In this document: piece by piece, positions 11,515-26,300 of the stretch
Numbering within the stretch: position 1 is the stretch's first letter
Layout: every line of letters begins with the position of its first letter
DNA from: Typha latifolia
Lineage: Eukaryota; Streptophyta; Magnoliopsida; Poales; Typhaceae
DNA length: 64,000 nt
Reading direction: 5' to 3'
Assembly: GCA_019914945.1 (NCBI GenBank)
Contig: CM034102.1
Coordinates: 3,337,501-3,401,500 of the forward strand
Translations under genes and position numbers: made by a program
Notes under the pieces: model-generated
Seen by the model: only the letters and a program-made list of their open reading frames with translations
What the model was told of the DNA's origin: nothing
The model's database searches: none

Positions 11515-14333
11515 ATGGGGAGAGGAAGAGTGGAGTTGAAGCGGATCGAGAACAAGATAAACCGGCAGGTAACGTTCGCGAAGCGGAGAAATGGATTGCT
11601 GAAGAAGGCGTACGAGCTCTCAGTGCTCTGCGATGCGGAGGTGGCGCTCATCGTCTTCTCCAACCGTGGGAAGCTCTACGAGTTCTGCAGCAGCTCCAGG
11701 TGAGCCCTCGTTTGATCTCCTCTATGTCTGTCTGTCTGTCTGTCTGTCTATTGATCGATCTGCAGAAAGATGAGAGATCTATATAGAATTCTTAGATATA
11801 CGGGTGGATCTTTGACAAGATTGTGTGAGAGAACTATCTTATACAGTGGACTAGGAGACGACTATTTTGGTGGATTTTATAGTTTTTCCTTTGTTTCCTG
11901 GATTAGTTGTGCGTGGAGGAAGTCTGTGATACAGAAAAGAAGAAACTTCCCCTTTTTCTTTCGCTAAAAGATCGATCTTTGGATTCCTTTTGTGATTAAT
12001 CAGAAAAGTAGTATACGATTTCATTTGCTATAACAAGGTAAAAACAACTACTTTGCGGTCGTCGTAGGTGATCTTCCGAAAAATTGTGGAGCTTAGCTAG
12101 TTTTAGGGTTAGGGTTTCTATGTTGGAAACGACGGTAGAAGAAGATAAAAGTCTCGAGGAACTCTTTTGATGAGTGATGTGGTTTATACATGTTTTAGGT
12201 TTGCATATTTCAAATCTGTTTTAGTTTTTGGTAATTCCATTACCTGTTTATATTTGTAACAACTTCTCTGAACTAAAACTTTCAAAAATCTGTAGATCTT
12301 ACTTGGCTTTGCTTTGTTTTGACTTTTAAGGTTTTCCTTTTTTTTGTATTGATATGAGATAAACTCTACGATCAATGACTTCTTCTGCTCCTTTGAGAAA
12401 GATACGCATTTGGCCATTTCTTTGCGATCATCACAGCATGATCTTTCAAAAAATATATAGCTTAGTTAGTTTTATAAGGTTGGAGTTTGTTCCTTGAATG
12501 ACTTAATCGGAAAAATATTTGAGCCCTTTCCAAGATCTGAACCAAAATTTCAAATCAAAGTGATATCTCCACTGCTACTATAAACAAGTTCCGCTTTACT
12601 TTTAGGTTTAGATGCATTCAGTTTTTGTTTACTTTATCCAGGTAGATATATAACTAAAATTGATCGCTTTTAGTTTCTATCACTGTATCTTGAGAATTGA
12701 ATGACCCTCTGCTTCTCCTTTACTTTGGGTGCATTTATCTTTAAGTTACATCTTGTTCTTTGAACTTTCTTTCCTTTACCTTTTGGTCTCAAAAACTGTT
12801 TCTTGACGGAGAAAAGTTACTCTGATCTTAAAATAAGTCCAATCATATAAGGACGCATAAGATTAAGGTACAATCACTGACAGCTCCAAACGTCTTGAAG
12901 TACTCTCTCCATCATCGTATCTCTTTGTTCTTTTCCATCAAACTTGTCCTTTAATTTTGCTGTGCTGCGAACTTAAGCTTGAGTATGATAAGCCCTATCA
13001 GGTAGAATGTCTTGTCAGGATGTAGCAACCTAATACTTGAGAGTGTCAGATGGAATTTCTTTTTCTTTTACAATATCAGTTGGAGTTTCCCCACTTATGA
13101 AACTGCTCTCTTATCCTCTCGCTTTTCTAAGAAAAGAATAAAGAAAGATACATCGAAGAAATTGAAGAGGCCATATGGTATATATGATCAGCCTTCCAGT
13201 TGCTTGCTTTAGGTAGCTATGACAGTATGACTTCTAAACTAATCCCCTCTGGCAGAAAGTCCGGGTATGCCCTAGTTGTTAAACTTTAGTTTAAAATTTT
13301 GAGACCGATTGCCCTTAATAGTCCTTGGAAAAATTGAACTCGATCTTTATCTTGTTTATGGACCATTCAAATGCATATACCTCTCTCTCTCTCTCACTCA
13401 CAAGTATGCACATACCTCACATGCATGCATATGCATGGATACATATATCCTTGAATGCAAGGAACGAAAGAGAGGTCATGGCTGTTAGAATGAAAAGATT
13501 ACAGTGCATTAATTCTAAGTTACATTTAAGGACGTCCTTTTTTAAACGTTATATCAGATCAGTATATACGACATTCTTCTGCAGTAATTTTTTCTTTTTC
13601 TTTTTGGGAAGTTCAAAGGTTTCCTGACTGAGAAAATGAAACAAATTGAGGACACAGTACATTTGGGAGGGTAATAGAACTCCTGTCATCTAATGCTAAA
13701 ATGCTTGCCTATTTAATTTATAAATTTACATAGACCAGTCCAATAGTATCAGTAGTCAATACACATGAAAGAGAGAGTCGAGTAATTATTCTTCAGACCC
13801 TACTTTTTTTATCAATATTCTACAAGTCGAGACATATTTTTCAAGTTTTTCTCTTGAATATATTTTCTGGTAAAACTTTTAGACAGAATTTCTTCATAGA
13901 ATTGGATGAACCCCTAGAGAGACAACTCATAAATGCAGACCTAATCCAAAGGTGGCATTTTTAACAATAGGCAAACAAATTTGAAGCAAACGGAATATAT
14001 TACTAATTTTTTTTGTATCAATAGTATTGAATTGGACTAGACTTGTGTTTTTTTTTAATCAAAAGGTCAAAAGATATATCTTGCTTTTATACAAAGTAGA
14101 AACGTGGGTGTGAATAGAATATTAAAATGGTAGGGCATGAAGTAGTTCTGCTACAATGTCTAAAAACTGATTTATGATTTCTAACAGTTTAAGTGATTTG
14201 CAGAAGAAATACTGTGCATGTTTAATTTCATGTGTCCGGCCTATTTTACATTTTCTTTTGCATGTCAGTTTTCTTTTCTTCTATTTCTTCGATCAACTTT
14301 GCCCTTATTGAGTTGTGAAGAAAGAGAAGTTTG

Positions 14334-14368
<35 letters not shown>

Positions 14369-17300
14369 ATACAGTATAATTTATTTTAGTAAATTGTACT
14401 ATTCTATTATTTTGCCTGAGAAAGGGACAGATAGTAATAAATATATGTTCTCTCTTTCACACAAATATTTATATAATATATAAAAGAACTATAAATAATA
14501 TAAAATAATTGTGACTTATGTTTTGTGATTAGTTTGACTTTTCTAAAATATACTATTATGACACTTTTGCCTCAGGAAAACACACGTAGTAATAACTATT
14601 CACTATAATATAAGTAAAACTATAAATTATGTAAATTAACTATGGCAAACAATAGTACAAACTATGAATTAAGAAAAATAATTACAAAATTTAGAAAAAT
14701 ACAAATGTTCAATAACTGTAAATTAAGTAATAAAATTGTGAAATAGAAAAATGCTTGCATTCAATAACTGTGAATTACATAACAAAATTAGGAAATAAAA
14801 AAATAGAAGTATTCAATAAGTACAAATTATGTAGTAAAACTATAAAACTCACAAAATATAACTGTAGAAGTAACACACATTAAATAATAACCGTAAATTA
14901 TGTTCAATTACGACAAACTACTAAATTAATAACTAGAAAAATTGTCAATTAATTACCAATTAAAAATGCATAAATTTCGAAATCCATAAATTAACTGCCA
15001 ATTAAAATAGTTCAATAAATAAAATCCCTAAATGCAATTTTCACTTAGAAGCATTTAGAGCTAATATTTGTGAACTACAGTAGCAATGACTACAAACTAT
15101 AAAAGTAATATCTTCTAAGGTATGATAGTTTTTTTTCCTGGTTAAAATAGGTCAAAATAAGGGCGCAAAATTACTCTAGGTATCTTATATGATACCCCGA
15201 GTATCACTAGTGAAAACAGAATCCAAAACGGCTCGGATAGTATCGACCCAAATAGAAGTAAACAACTAGGTTCTCCCTAGGTTGGCTAATTCATGTGCAA
15301 CACGGTTAACCTCCCTACAAAAGTGAGAGAACGAGGTTGAATTTAGATTCGTAATCGCAGAAAAAAAAATCCACAAGCAGGTATGGCCATTTCCAATGAT
15401 ATAGGGTCTTGAACTGCAAAATATCAATAAGCATTTGAGAGTCAGACTCAATGGAGAAGGCAAAGAGGTGATGTTGTTTGGCATTAAGCAATGCAAACTA
15501 AAGAGCTTGAATTTCAGCCAAGAAAGCTTCCATGGCTATCCCTTGCACTGCCAAGCAAGTAAGGTTCTACTCAAATGATCCCGAAAGGCAAAAGACTGAG
15601 GGAGATGGATGGAGCATATAGAGCTACCTAAGATAGGCCCAAAACAATGCATGACTTGGTCAACATTCCAAGCATTATTAGACACAAGCCAAGCAGCTTT
15701 CTTTCCTTTTAGGGAGATGTTCATATTGGCAAAAGTAGGCTTATAAGCAAAAGGAACACTAAGAGCCCAAGGGTCCTCCGTTATACTAATAATCTGACCA
15801 TCACCAAGAGACTTGAGAAGCCCCAACTTAATAGAGTCAAAGAGACCCAACAAGTCGTCTAAAGATATTGGATTTTCTAGCTTTAGCCCGAATTTTATGC
15901 TGGGGTTGCAGTTGTCATATTTGTATATCATGAGCTAAACCCAGCTTTATCAGCCTGTTGGATTAACTCTAGAGCTTTAGACCTAACAGGCTGACACAAG
16001 CAAGCCGGAGATGGCGAACACTAAAGCCACCTTCATGTGGTGCTCTGATACCACTTGTTGTGCTAAATACCGAATTGGTGTGCTAAAATGCTAAATGGGC
16101 GAATGCTAGCGGAAGCAATTTCTAATTCCCTCAAATAATACCAATGTGATAGTAATAGATTTTGGTAAATCAAATATTAGCAGAGCTAATATCACTACCA
16201 ACGGGAAAAATCTTTAATCAAGGTGCTAAATATAAAGAACTTCTGATACTCATGCTAATCACCAATTAGAACTCCAAATATATGCAAATCATAAAGAAGA
16301 GAAAATAAGAGGTGAGATTTACGTGGTTCGGTGACGTGCCTACATTCACGGGCGGTGCAAAGCTTCAACTCACTAGTAGAGATGTAAATACAAGGTTTTT
16401 CCCTCTCCAATCTTTCCCAAATACAATAGAGGAGTGCTCTCTTACAAAGCCCTCTCTTCTTGCAAAATGCCCACTTTTGTAAGACGTAAATATAAGAGTT
16501 TCCAAGTCTTTAATTTAATAGAGATGCAAATAGAGGTGTGCCCTCTCAAAGGCCCTTGCCCCCTTACAAAAGCCATCTCTCTACATTGCTCCACACACAC
16601 AAACCCTAAAATCCGAACTTTTCAATTTATAGGGCTGACTAAAACTGCTAAAAATCCCGTCCGGCATTCAAACGCCTATAGGGCCCATTCGAATGCTAGC
16701 AGAACTCTAATCTAGAACACAGGAAGGTGTTCAAACGCCTGTGGGGTTGTTCAAACTCTTATAGAGTGCAAATCCTCTCGAGAATATGTGTTCGAATGTC
16801 CCAAGGGCTTGCTCAAACGCCTCGGCACTGCAAGTCTGAAAAGTTTGAATTTGAGCCAAACTTCAACACTTCAAAGAGAGGGTGCCTAACCTTATCCCAA
16901 ACAATCATGTGCAAACCACTAGCTGAGTTACCTTTACCCCATAGGAAGGACCTAGACAGTTTATCCACCTTATCCAAAACTGACAGAGGAACGACGAGCT
17001 AGACAAAGCATGAGTAGGCAAGACATAGATTGTGGATTTGATAAGTGTAAGCCTCTGAGCTTGTGGCAAGGTAGCAAGCTTCCATCCAGGTAGCTTACTT
17101 TTGGCTCTAGTCCAAGGGCCATTAAAGTTTCTAACTCTAGGCAGGTAGGTAAAAAGGAAGCACACAAGGCGCACATTGAGGGACTTTGCCAGAGAATGAT
17201 TAAGAGTAGCATGAGCCCACAAAGGGAGATAGAAATCATATTTACTACTATTAACCTTTTGGTTAGAAACAAAAAATATATTTATCCAAAACACTATTAA

Positions 17301-20300
17301 TAGCCTCACAATTAATAGTAGTAGCTTTATTAATAATAAGGATGCCATCAACAAACATTAAATGACATGTTGTAGTATTGCTGAGACACATGAAAATCAT
17401 CAAGCATATCTAAATCCATAGCATCAATAAGCAACCCAGTAAGAACATGAGCACATAATATGAATAAATAAGGTGAGAGAGGATCTCCCTGTCTAGTGCC
17501 ACAATTATACTTAACCCAGAGAGAAGCAACTCCGTTAATAAGAAAACCAAAAGTCAGAGATTCAATGGAAGCTTTGACTAACAAAATCCACTGTTGTGAA
17601 AATCCCATGATTTTCATAACCTTAAAGACAACATCCCAGCTGACCCTATCATAGACTTTTTCCATATCAATCTTAATAATCAATAATGGTCATCTCTCTT
17701 GTCCTTCTAAATAAAAGTGCACCATCTCTTGAGCCAAAATAATGTTATCAGTAATAGATCTACCTATCACAAAAGCGGATTGCTCAAGGCTCACTGAGGA
17801 AGGGAGGAGAGGTTTCATAAGGTTAGCCATGATTTTAGCTCCAATAGCTGTACAGCACATTACACAAGGAAATGAGTCTAAAAGATTTGGAACCTTAGGG
17901 ACAAGGCAACATGGCTTGTATTTAACGCATCTAATAATGATTTGTATGACTCTCTCTCTCTCTCTCTCTCCTTTTCAATATAGGCTGAGGACAAGATTGA
18001 AAAAAATAGTAGTAAGAAAAACCTTATTATGCAAGGAAAATGTAAAATGGGCTAAACTTACAAATATGAAAATGGAGTGTCATTTAGGTGCAAACCACCA
18101 ATTTAAAATTTTACACAATTAAAAGAAAAATGATCTTTAATCTAGAAAAGATGTTTGTCAAGTTTAAGAGGAAGAGAAATTTGAAGACTTAATTTGGTAA
18201 GTGCAGTATCCATTAGAAAGTTCTCTTAGAATCACTTTCATCACTTTCTAGAATTTGACATCGATAATTTCTAGCAACTGATAAGTTAGGAAATTAGGAC
18301 TTAGGTAAAGCAGTAGGCATCAAGTTCATAACACAAATATTGCACTAACTGCTATATAAGAAGCACATGACGTCAAACTTTGAACCTGAAGAACAAGTAT
18401 GGTCTCAAAATTTTGTAACAGTTTCATAAAGAGATATCTCTTCATATCATTTTATCTTTAATGTTGAATGAATGCAAAAAATTTAAGGAAATCATTTTTA
18501 TAGAGTTCCTAATAATATAATTTTACAATTATATACTAAAGGATTTTTTATAAGATTTATGTACTAATTAGACTAACATTTGAAAGTACTGCCTTTTGAA
18601 GGTCTAAATCATTTGGTTTGTTTGCGTGGAAGTTAAATCTATAATTTTCTTTATCTGTCTTCTTACATTACCTGTACTGTATACATTGAGTTTCAGAATT
18701 GTTTCAATCTATGATTATAAGCAGAAGAAATTTTAGGGGATTGCCATTATCTTTGTCAGTCTTTTGCTTGTAAATAAATGGATATTAATTTCTGTTTTCT
18801 TATTCACATCAACACATATTGGATGTTGAATTCCAAGTATTTTCCAAGCTCGTGTTTTTGTTTGGAGAAGGTGGTAGAAAACTCAAGAGAAGAAGATTGT
18901 TCTCTTGATACTTAACACTAGATGAAATGGATAAAAATCTTAAACTTTTTTATTTCAATTGCTTCACTTGCATGCTATTAGATAAGATAAGACCATATAT
19001 ATATAGTGGTTTATACAATTTTTAGTTATACTATATGACTATTAGATATATTACATAACTCTTAGATTTCTAACATCTAGAGAACCCAAAAATTTACTAT
19101 AATTTAAAAGTATAGAGACTAATTAATCTAATTGACAAGTCAAAAAGTCAAAATGAGCTAGCTTATATTCTAACAGTTTTCGACTGCATCCAAGAAGATC
19201 TATTTGCAATTATTAGCAGTTTGTGTGTGTGTGTAATGGAGCAGCTTTTATCTATATATTTGCAACCTCTCTAGTGCAATGATGCGGCAATCATCCATAG
19301 TTCAAAGGTTAAAAATCCAATCATTACAAGATTCCTAGTAGTGCAAATTCTGGAAATGTTTAGCTCTCAACGTTCAGTCTCTATCTTACGAGGCAAAGAT
19401 GGGTAGCATAAGCTTAACTAGTTTATTTATGATAATCAAAAGACTCTTCATGTAGTTAAATAAAGAAGTTTATAAAATTCTCAGTCCCAAGAACAGTATA
19501 GAGAGGAACCTTAAAGTTAATAGTATCACTCAGGTCAGCTTATATTGAAGAATCACAAATATTTGTTGCGTTAAAAACACACTTTCATGCTTATATATAT
19601 TCACTAGTATTTCTAAAATACTTTAGTTATCCTTAATATTACAACGTGGCAATTGGAAAAATAATAATTGCAACTTCTTCTGGGCTCTTAGTGGTGCATA
19701 ATTGACTCCTAAAACCTAATAGTAGAATTTAAGAAGAGAAACGTTGTTGTAATATAATAAAACAGTTCTATAATGTTAACTACTATGTAGCACAACATTC
19801 TCTATTCCAAGATAGTTCTTTTGGTATGTGGAACTTATTGATTTGAAGTACCTTTGTCTCTAGTTGTATGGAACGAATTGATGCTTAAAGGTTAGTCTTT
19901 TATTCTTTCTTCTTATTTTGTTGCATGAGAACCGTGAAGAAGCATATTTTTCCCATCGTCTATTATCACTTAAATTTTCAACTTATCTACCAGAGAGTAG
20001 AAGCAATCCAAGAATCCTTTTATGCAATCTTACATTTTTTTTCCCATCGTCTATCATCCTTTTCTTTTCATCGTTTATTAAAGTGTCCTATGGAGTTTTA
20101 TTTGTATCTTTGCAGGCTTTTACATATTCTGGCATTTCTAAAGTATAATTTTACTCTTTAAACTTGTAGCATGTTGAAAACACTTGAGAGGTATCAAAAA
20201 TGCAGTTACGGAGCACCAGATGCAACTTCACAAACAAAAGAAAGTCAGGTAAAAGAACTTTTCTTGGTTGCATATTACTATTCTTTTAACTGTCACTTTC

Positions 20301-23300
20301 AACACTACTCTTTCCAATTGTAGTCTTTTGTGGTCATGGACATTGTTACCTTGAAGATTAATATTGTAATATTATAATTTGCACTAAGGACCACAATTTT
20401 AGTAAGATTTGACCATTCAATATCTGCATCCAGCGTCCCCTGACTAACAAAAGCTCTAAAATCATGTATGCCTTTAGTTTGTATGACTTTGTATCTTTAG
20501 GAGTTGTAATGGGTTCATGCAACTCACCAATTGAATTATGCTCCGATGGTTAAAGGGTTGGCTCATATTATGTGTGTGTTCTCGGTTTTGAATCCCAACA
20601 CCATCAGTTTAACCGGACACTATTAGGTTTTTACTTCTCTCAACCAAAAAAAGAGGTCCATACAACTCTTTATTTCTTTTATTAACACATCCGAGTATAT
20701 AGTTATATATAGGAAATAATTTGATAAATGATAATTGGCTTATAATGTGCCCATTGTAATCAATCATGTTATTTTCACAACTTTAATCACTTTGTCATGT
20801 TATTCCCTAACAATTTTGATCAATCATGAAACTAATTAACAATTTATAAAAGTCAAAACAGGTTGAATTCAATAGTCATAGTTCATTTGGAAAATTTAAT
20901 TTTAACATAGATTCAATAGTCATAGTTCATATAATGTGCCCGTAGTTATAGGATTCATTCAGTCAGCATTACAGGATGCACCCAACTCAAGTAGAGAAGT
21001 GTGGGTGGAGAGGGCCCAACAAGCAAGATTATGGGCATAAGAATTATTAACCCTGCTAGTATACAAAATAGTAGTAAAATACTAAAGCTACAACGCTCTT
21101 TAATCCAAGACCTAATGACCCATGGAATATCATCAGGTGAATTAGAGGAAAAAGCATTGACCATTGTTTTGCAATCTGAAAAAAGTAGCACCTAATTTGA
21201 AGGAATGTTAACATGAATCAGTTTGAGGCCAGCAAGAAGGGCTTGAGCTTCTCCTTCCATAGCCAAAGGACAATCTCTATGGGTGACTTAGGATGACTAA
21301 AATTTAGGCTTTGATACCAATATTGCCACGACTCGAAATTAAAATCATGACTAGTCATATACCTCAATATACTTGAGATATATGAAGCCTTATTAATATT
21401 TTCTAAGTACACAATGACAAGAATAAATAAAAGAAAAGAATTTCTTTATATAATTTAAGCCAATCGCAATAGAAATAACCAACGTCATTATTAATATGTC
21501 TCTAAATAAATTGAATTAACAAATAGTCTAAAACATGAGATCAAAGGAACGAAAAAGTAAATGGGTCGGTCCGAAGTGGAGGTAGAGTCCCGGTGTATCT
21601 CGCTCAGTCGGCACGTTGATCATTACTTTTAATTAAATTTACTTGGTGTGAGAGGGCTTACCGACGAGTCGCGTGGTGGTCTACAATTACTTCGGCGATG
21701 CTCCGACGGTTTGATCCCACGTCATGACCTCAACGGCAAGAAAAGAAGAAGGAGATAGAGATGAAAAGAAGGAAAGAGAAGGGGGGTTGTGTTCAATCCA
21801 ATAGAGAGGATTTTGGAGTTTGATTTGTAGAGAAGAATCCAAATCCAAAATAGATTTGGATTCGGCCTAAAAACTCGCGATTGCTCCGTCACGTGCCGGT
21901 GAGGGAGAGAGATAAGGGTGCGCACGTGCATTCCAAGAGAGTTTTTTTTAGTTCTTACAAGTATCCTGCGTTATAGAAATATTTGTACCTGAGCCAACTT
22001 CCCACACTACATGAGGTTTAATTAGTTCTCAAACTTGGAGCATTGCAAGCTAGGACCAAGAAGAAGGCCTTTTGAGTTTGGCGTCCCAGAAAAATAAGCT
22101 AGGGAAGAAGCGAGCTTTGAGAATTTTAGTCCACCAGCCATTTGTTGTTGGGAGTCTCCGAACCAACTTGATTATGAGAGAATCGTTAACAGCTTTAACA
22201 GAACGGATGCCAAGACTAGCAAGATCTTTAGGACAACAAAATGCCTCCCACCTTCAAAGACAAATGGGCCGGTCCTTACACCAGAATTTCCAGAGCACAC
22301 TATCCAATTTCTTCAGTAGACATCTTGGAAAGCATACAATAGACATGTAAAATGTAGGAATTGAGGACATACTGATTTGATAAGAACAAGCCTACCTGCA
22401 GGGGTGTAAATGAGCCGAGCCTGAGCGAGCCAGCTCTGGCTCAGGCTCGACTCAAAATTAATTTTGAGCCTTAGAATTGGGCTCAGACTCAGCTCAGCTC
22501 AACTCGAGTCGAGCCCGAGCTAGGCCAGACCGAGCTCGAGCCTGAAATAAGTCTATCATCAAGCCTTATTCAAGCTGAGCCGGACCAAGCCAAATCAAGC
22601 CCAAGCTGAGCCGAAGAAGAAGAATAAGAAGAAGGAGGAGGAGGAGGAGGAGGCAGGGCACCATGGCTAAAGAAGAAGAAGAAGGAGGAGGAGGAGGCGC
22701 ACTATGGCTGAGGACGATGCAACACCCTTTTATACCGAGCCTATTGAAACAAAGCTTGAGCAAGCCGGCTCCAACTCAGGCTCGGCTCAATATTAATTTT
22801 GAATTGGTTTTAGTGCCTCGGGCTCGGCTCAGCTCTAACCGAGCCAAGCCAGACTCGAGCTTCAGTCGAGCCGAGCCCAAGCCAAGCCCGAGCTGCTCGT
22901 CGAGCTTGACAGCCCTATCTACCTACATGGCTGAGTAATTTGGATTTTCACATAGCAAATTTATCTTTAAGTTTATCTAGTACAAAATAGTATGCTTCAA
23001 GTTTGGACCGCGGGCAAAGAAGAAGAGAGCCCAAATATCGATCACTTTGCTCCATCTTCTTTACATCAAGAATATCAAAAATAGCAACTCGAGAAGAGTC
23101 AGGAGTTCTCTTACTAAAATGAATAGCAGACTTATCAAAATTGAGAGCCTGACCCGAGTATAAGCAGTAGTCATCAAGAATGGATTTGAGATGTGGCGCT
23201 TCCTTGAAAGACACTTTACCAACTAGAACCAAATCATCTCGCGATGGTAGGGGCTGGGCGAGCCAACTTTAGTCCAAGGATGTTCTTAGATACTAATCTT

Positions 23301-26300
23301 TGATCTAGTAGTAAGGAAAGAAGATTAGTGCCTAAGATAAAAGATAGGGAGAGAGGGAACTTCCCTAACGAAAACCTCGCGAAGGAGCAAAGAAGCCCCC
23401 CCTTTCTACCGTTAATATCCATAGTTAATAAGGTGGTGGAGATGCACTGGTGGATTAGATGAATAAAATCTCCCGAGAAACCATGTAGAGCTAAGACATC
23501 TCAGAGATAGGACCATTCGATGTGATCAAAGGCTTGAGAGAGATTTGCTTTCAAAAGGAAAGACCCAAAATTACTGCCCGAGGATTTCATATGAGTAATA
23601 TATGGTTGTCAACAATCTAGCAACTTGGAATCAAGGCATTTTGGGTTTTAGAGATAACATCATTGAGAAGGGGTTTCAATCTATTAGCCAAAGTCTTTGA
23701 AATAATCTTGTAAATAGAATAACAAAGGCTAATTGGCCTGTAGTCCCCCACTGACAAAGGAGCAAGCTTCTTTGGTATGAGGATTATGACAGTTCTGTGT
23801 AGGTTACGATCCATAGAGCCTAAAGTAAAGAAGCTCCTTACAACTTGGCAAATATCAGATTTAAAGGTCAACCAATGTGTCGGAAGAAAGCTGGTGTTCA
23901 CACCATCATAGCTTGGCACTTTATCAGGACCGAAGAGCATGATAACATTAGTAATTTCATCATCTGCTGAAGGTCGACGAAGATCGGTAGTAAGCTCCTC
24001 ACTAACCTTAGAATATTAATCCCTAATAGTTTGTGGCAAGCCTTGGGTAGATGGAGGCTGAGATGATGTGAATATGGATCGAAAGTGTTGGAGAAAAGCC
24101 TCCTGAATACACCTCGGACAACTGATATGTTCACCTGAAGCCAAAGTGAGAGAAGATATAAGATTTCGGCACCTTCTGACAAAAGTTGAGGTATGAAAAA
24201 ATGTTGTGTTTTTGTCACTAGCTGCAAGCCACAATTGGCGAGCTCTTTGATGCCAATATAGCTCCTTGCGGCGAATAAACTCTTCATGCACTGACTGACG
24301 ATCTTCACCCCTTGGCCTTACGAGGGGCTAACATTGTATTGGGGACCCAATGAATGCAAAGTTTGAGCCAGGTGACCTTAGACTTTTAAAAAATCTGAAT
24401 GGATTTTAAGCGAAGTGGCAAACGAGCGCGGTTAAACAAAATTCAACCACAACTTGGAGCCCAACTTCAGCAGTTGCCATGGCCTTCTAATGCAACTAAT
24501 CCAGAGCCAAGTGGATCATACAGAGGAAGAACAAGAACTCACTGATCTGTCCAACTTGATGAAGGAATTCGGCGAGGTGTTTGAAGAACCATGCGGTATG
24601 CTGCCGACTCAACCCCAAGACCATCGCATTGAGATTACTCCTAGAGCTGAGCCTGCTAATATACAACTGTACCGATACCTATTTGTGCAGAAGGAGGAGA
24701 TTACAATGCTTGCCAAGGAGATGCGGGACAATGCAATCATCCAACCGAGCTAGAGCTTGTACTTATAACTAGTGGTCCTAGTGCGGAAGGATAGCACATG
24801 GCAATTTTGCGTGGACTACCGTGTACTCAATGCCATCAAGGTGAAGGATAGGCATCATATTCCTGTTATTGAAGAACTCTTGGATGAGGTTTTGGAGGCC
24901 CCTTACTTCAGCAAGTTAGACTTGCGTGCCGGCTAACACCAAATCTGAGTGAGACCTGAGGATGTACACAAGATCGTATTTCGCACACATGACAAACATT
25001 ATGAGTTCAAAGTCATACCTTTTGAACTCATTAATGCCCCCTCCACCTTCCAAGGGTTGATGAATGATGTCTTTAGGACATTATTAAGGCGGAATGTGCT
25101 TGTCTTCTTTGACGACATCCTTGTGTATAGCTACTCATGGAAGAACTATCTTGTCCACCTCCGCGAAGTGTTGCAGATTTTAAAAGACATTGGGCTAAAG
25201 GTGAAGGAGTCCAAGTGTTTATGGGGCTAGCCGAGAGTCTTATCTCGGCCACATCATTTTAGCGACGGGAGTAGAAGCTGATCCCCCTAAGGTGCATAAC
25301 ATGGTGTAATGGCAGGTTCAACGACATTGAAAGAATTATGGGGCTTCCTTGGATTGACAGGCTATTACCGCCGATTTCTTGCCAACTATGGCAAGATTGC
25401 CGCCCCCTTGACATCACTACTAAAAAAGGGGGAGTTATAGTGGACTAAGGCAACAACAAAAGTATTTGAAGAATTGAAGAAGGCAATGACCATGGCACCG
25501 ATCTTGGTGCTACCTGATTTCACCAAACCTTTTATGGTGGAATGTAATGTGTCAGGGGCTGGAATTAGGGCTATCCTCAGTAGCATACATGAGCAAGGCG
25601 TTGTTGATGAAGAACCAAATGATGTCTACATATGAACAAGAGATGCTAACCATTATCCATGCTGTCACCAAATAGAGACCATATCTCGTTGGGCATCGAT
25701 TCGTGGTGCGTACTGACCAGCAAAGTCTTCCATACTTCTTTGGACAACGGATTCACACTTCGGGCACAGCAATGGTGGGTGATAAAATTGTTCGGCTACG
25801 ACTACAAATTGGTGTAGAAGAAGGAACTGAGAATCAAGTCGCTGATCCGGCCGATCTAGCGATGATATCGATCTCGATTTTTCCTTTTCTTTTATAGATT
25901 AGAGCTGCATGTTTAGAAGATCCAAAGATGATGGAACTCATGAAGAAAGTAGAGGAACTAGTAAGCTATCCCGAGTTAGAAGTGAACAGTCTACTACCAA
26001 ATCCTTCACAGACCCAGTTCATCTACTAATCTAAAAATAATTCCATCAAGTATCCACTGGTATAGTCTAAAAATAATGCAATGAATGATGCAATAATAAG
26101 TAAATATGAATATACACATCATGATTAAATAGAATACATTAGTACCACATACTCATCATGCACATCCAATGCGCACATGCATTAGCAAACTACTAACATG
26201 ATATACGTTAATTTGAACTAACATATCCTCAATCCTAAGCTCACACTGAGCTCCGCCTAGAGATCATGTCAATGCTACACTACACAGCATGCATCATCTC

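Larger units (their letters stand above)
20935..24330 (-). mobile_element. Decayed L1-type LINE, antisense in SEP3 intron 2, itself interrupted twice
   Basis: On the minus strand from 24.3 kb down, translation gives the pre-RT region ([40 protein letters not shown]), RT blocks ([35 protein letters not shown]), and an [10 protein letters not shown] stretch where F/YADDLVLVG is expected. [10 protein letters not shown] then continues across an insertion into LVLIKSV. A zinc-finger-RVT-like part ([20 protein letters not shown]) follows near 22.1 kb, and a ribonuclease-H piece ([32 protein letters not shown]) near 21.2 kb. Frame changes and stops show it is dead. An LTR-like segment (about 21300-21965) and a hAT-like element (22399-22917) interrupt it. 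Confidence 0.85.

Noticed and set aside
12103..12117. True interstitial telomere array
   Set aside because: Only two telomere-type units are present, too short for an array; kept only as a possible telo-box.
16434..17002. Two plus-strand frames of about 90 codons
   Set aside because: They lie in the 833-bp nested element and the antisense LINE, with no domain similarity.
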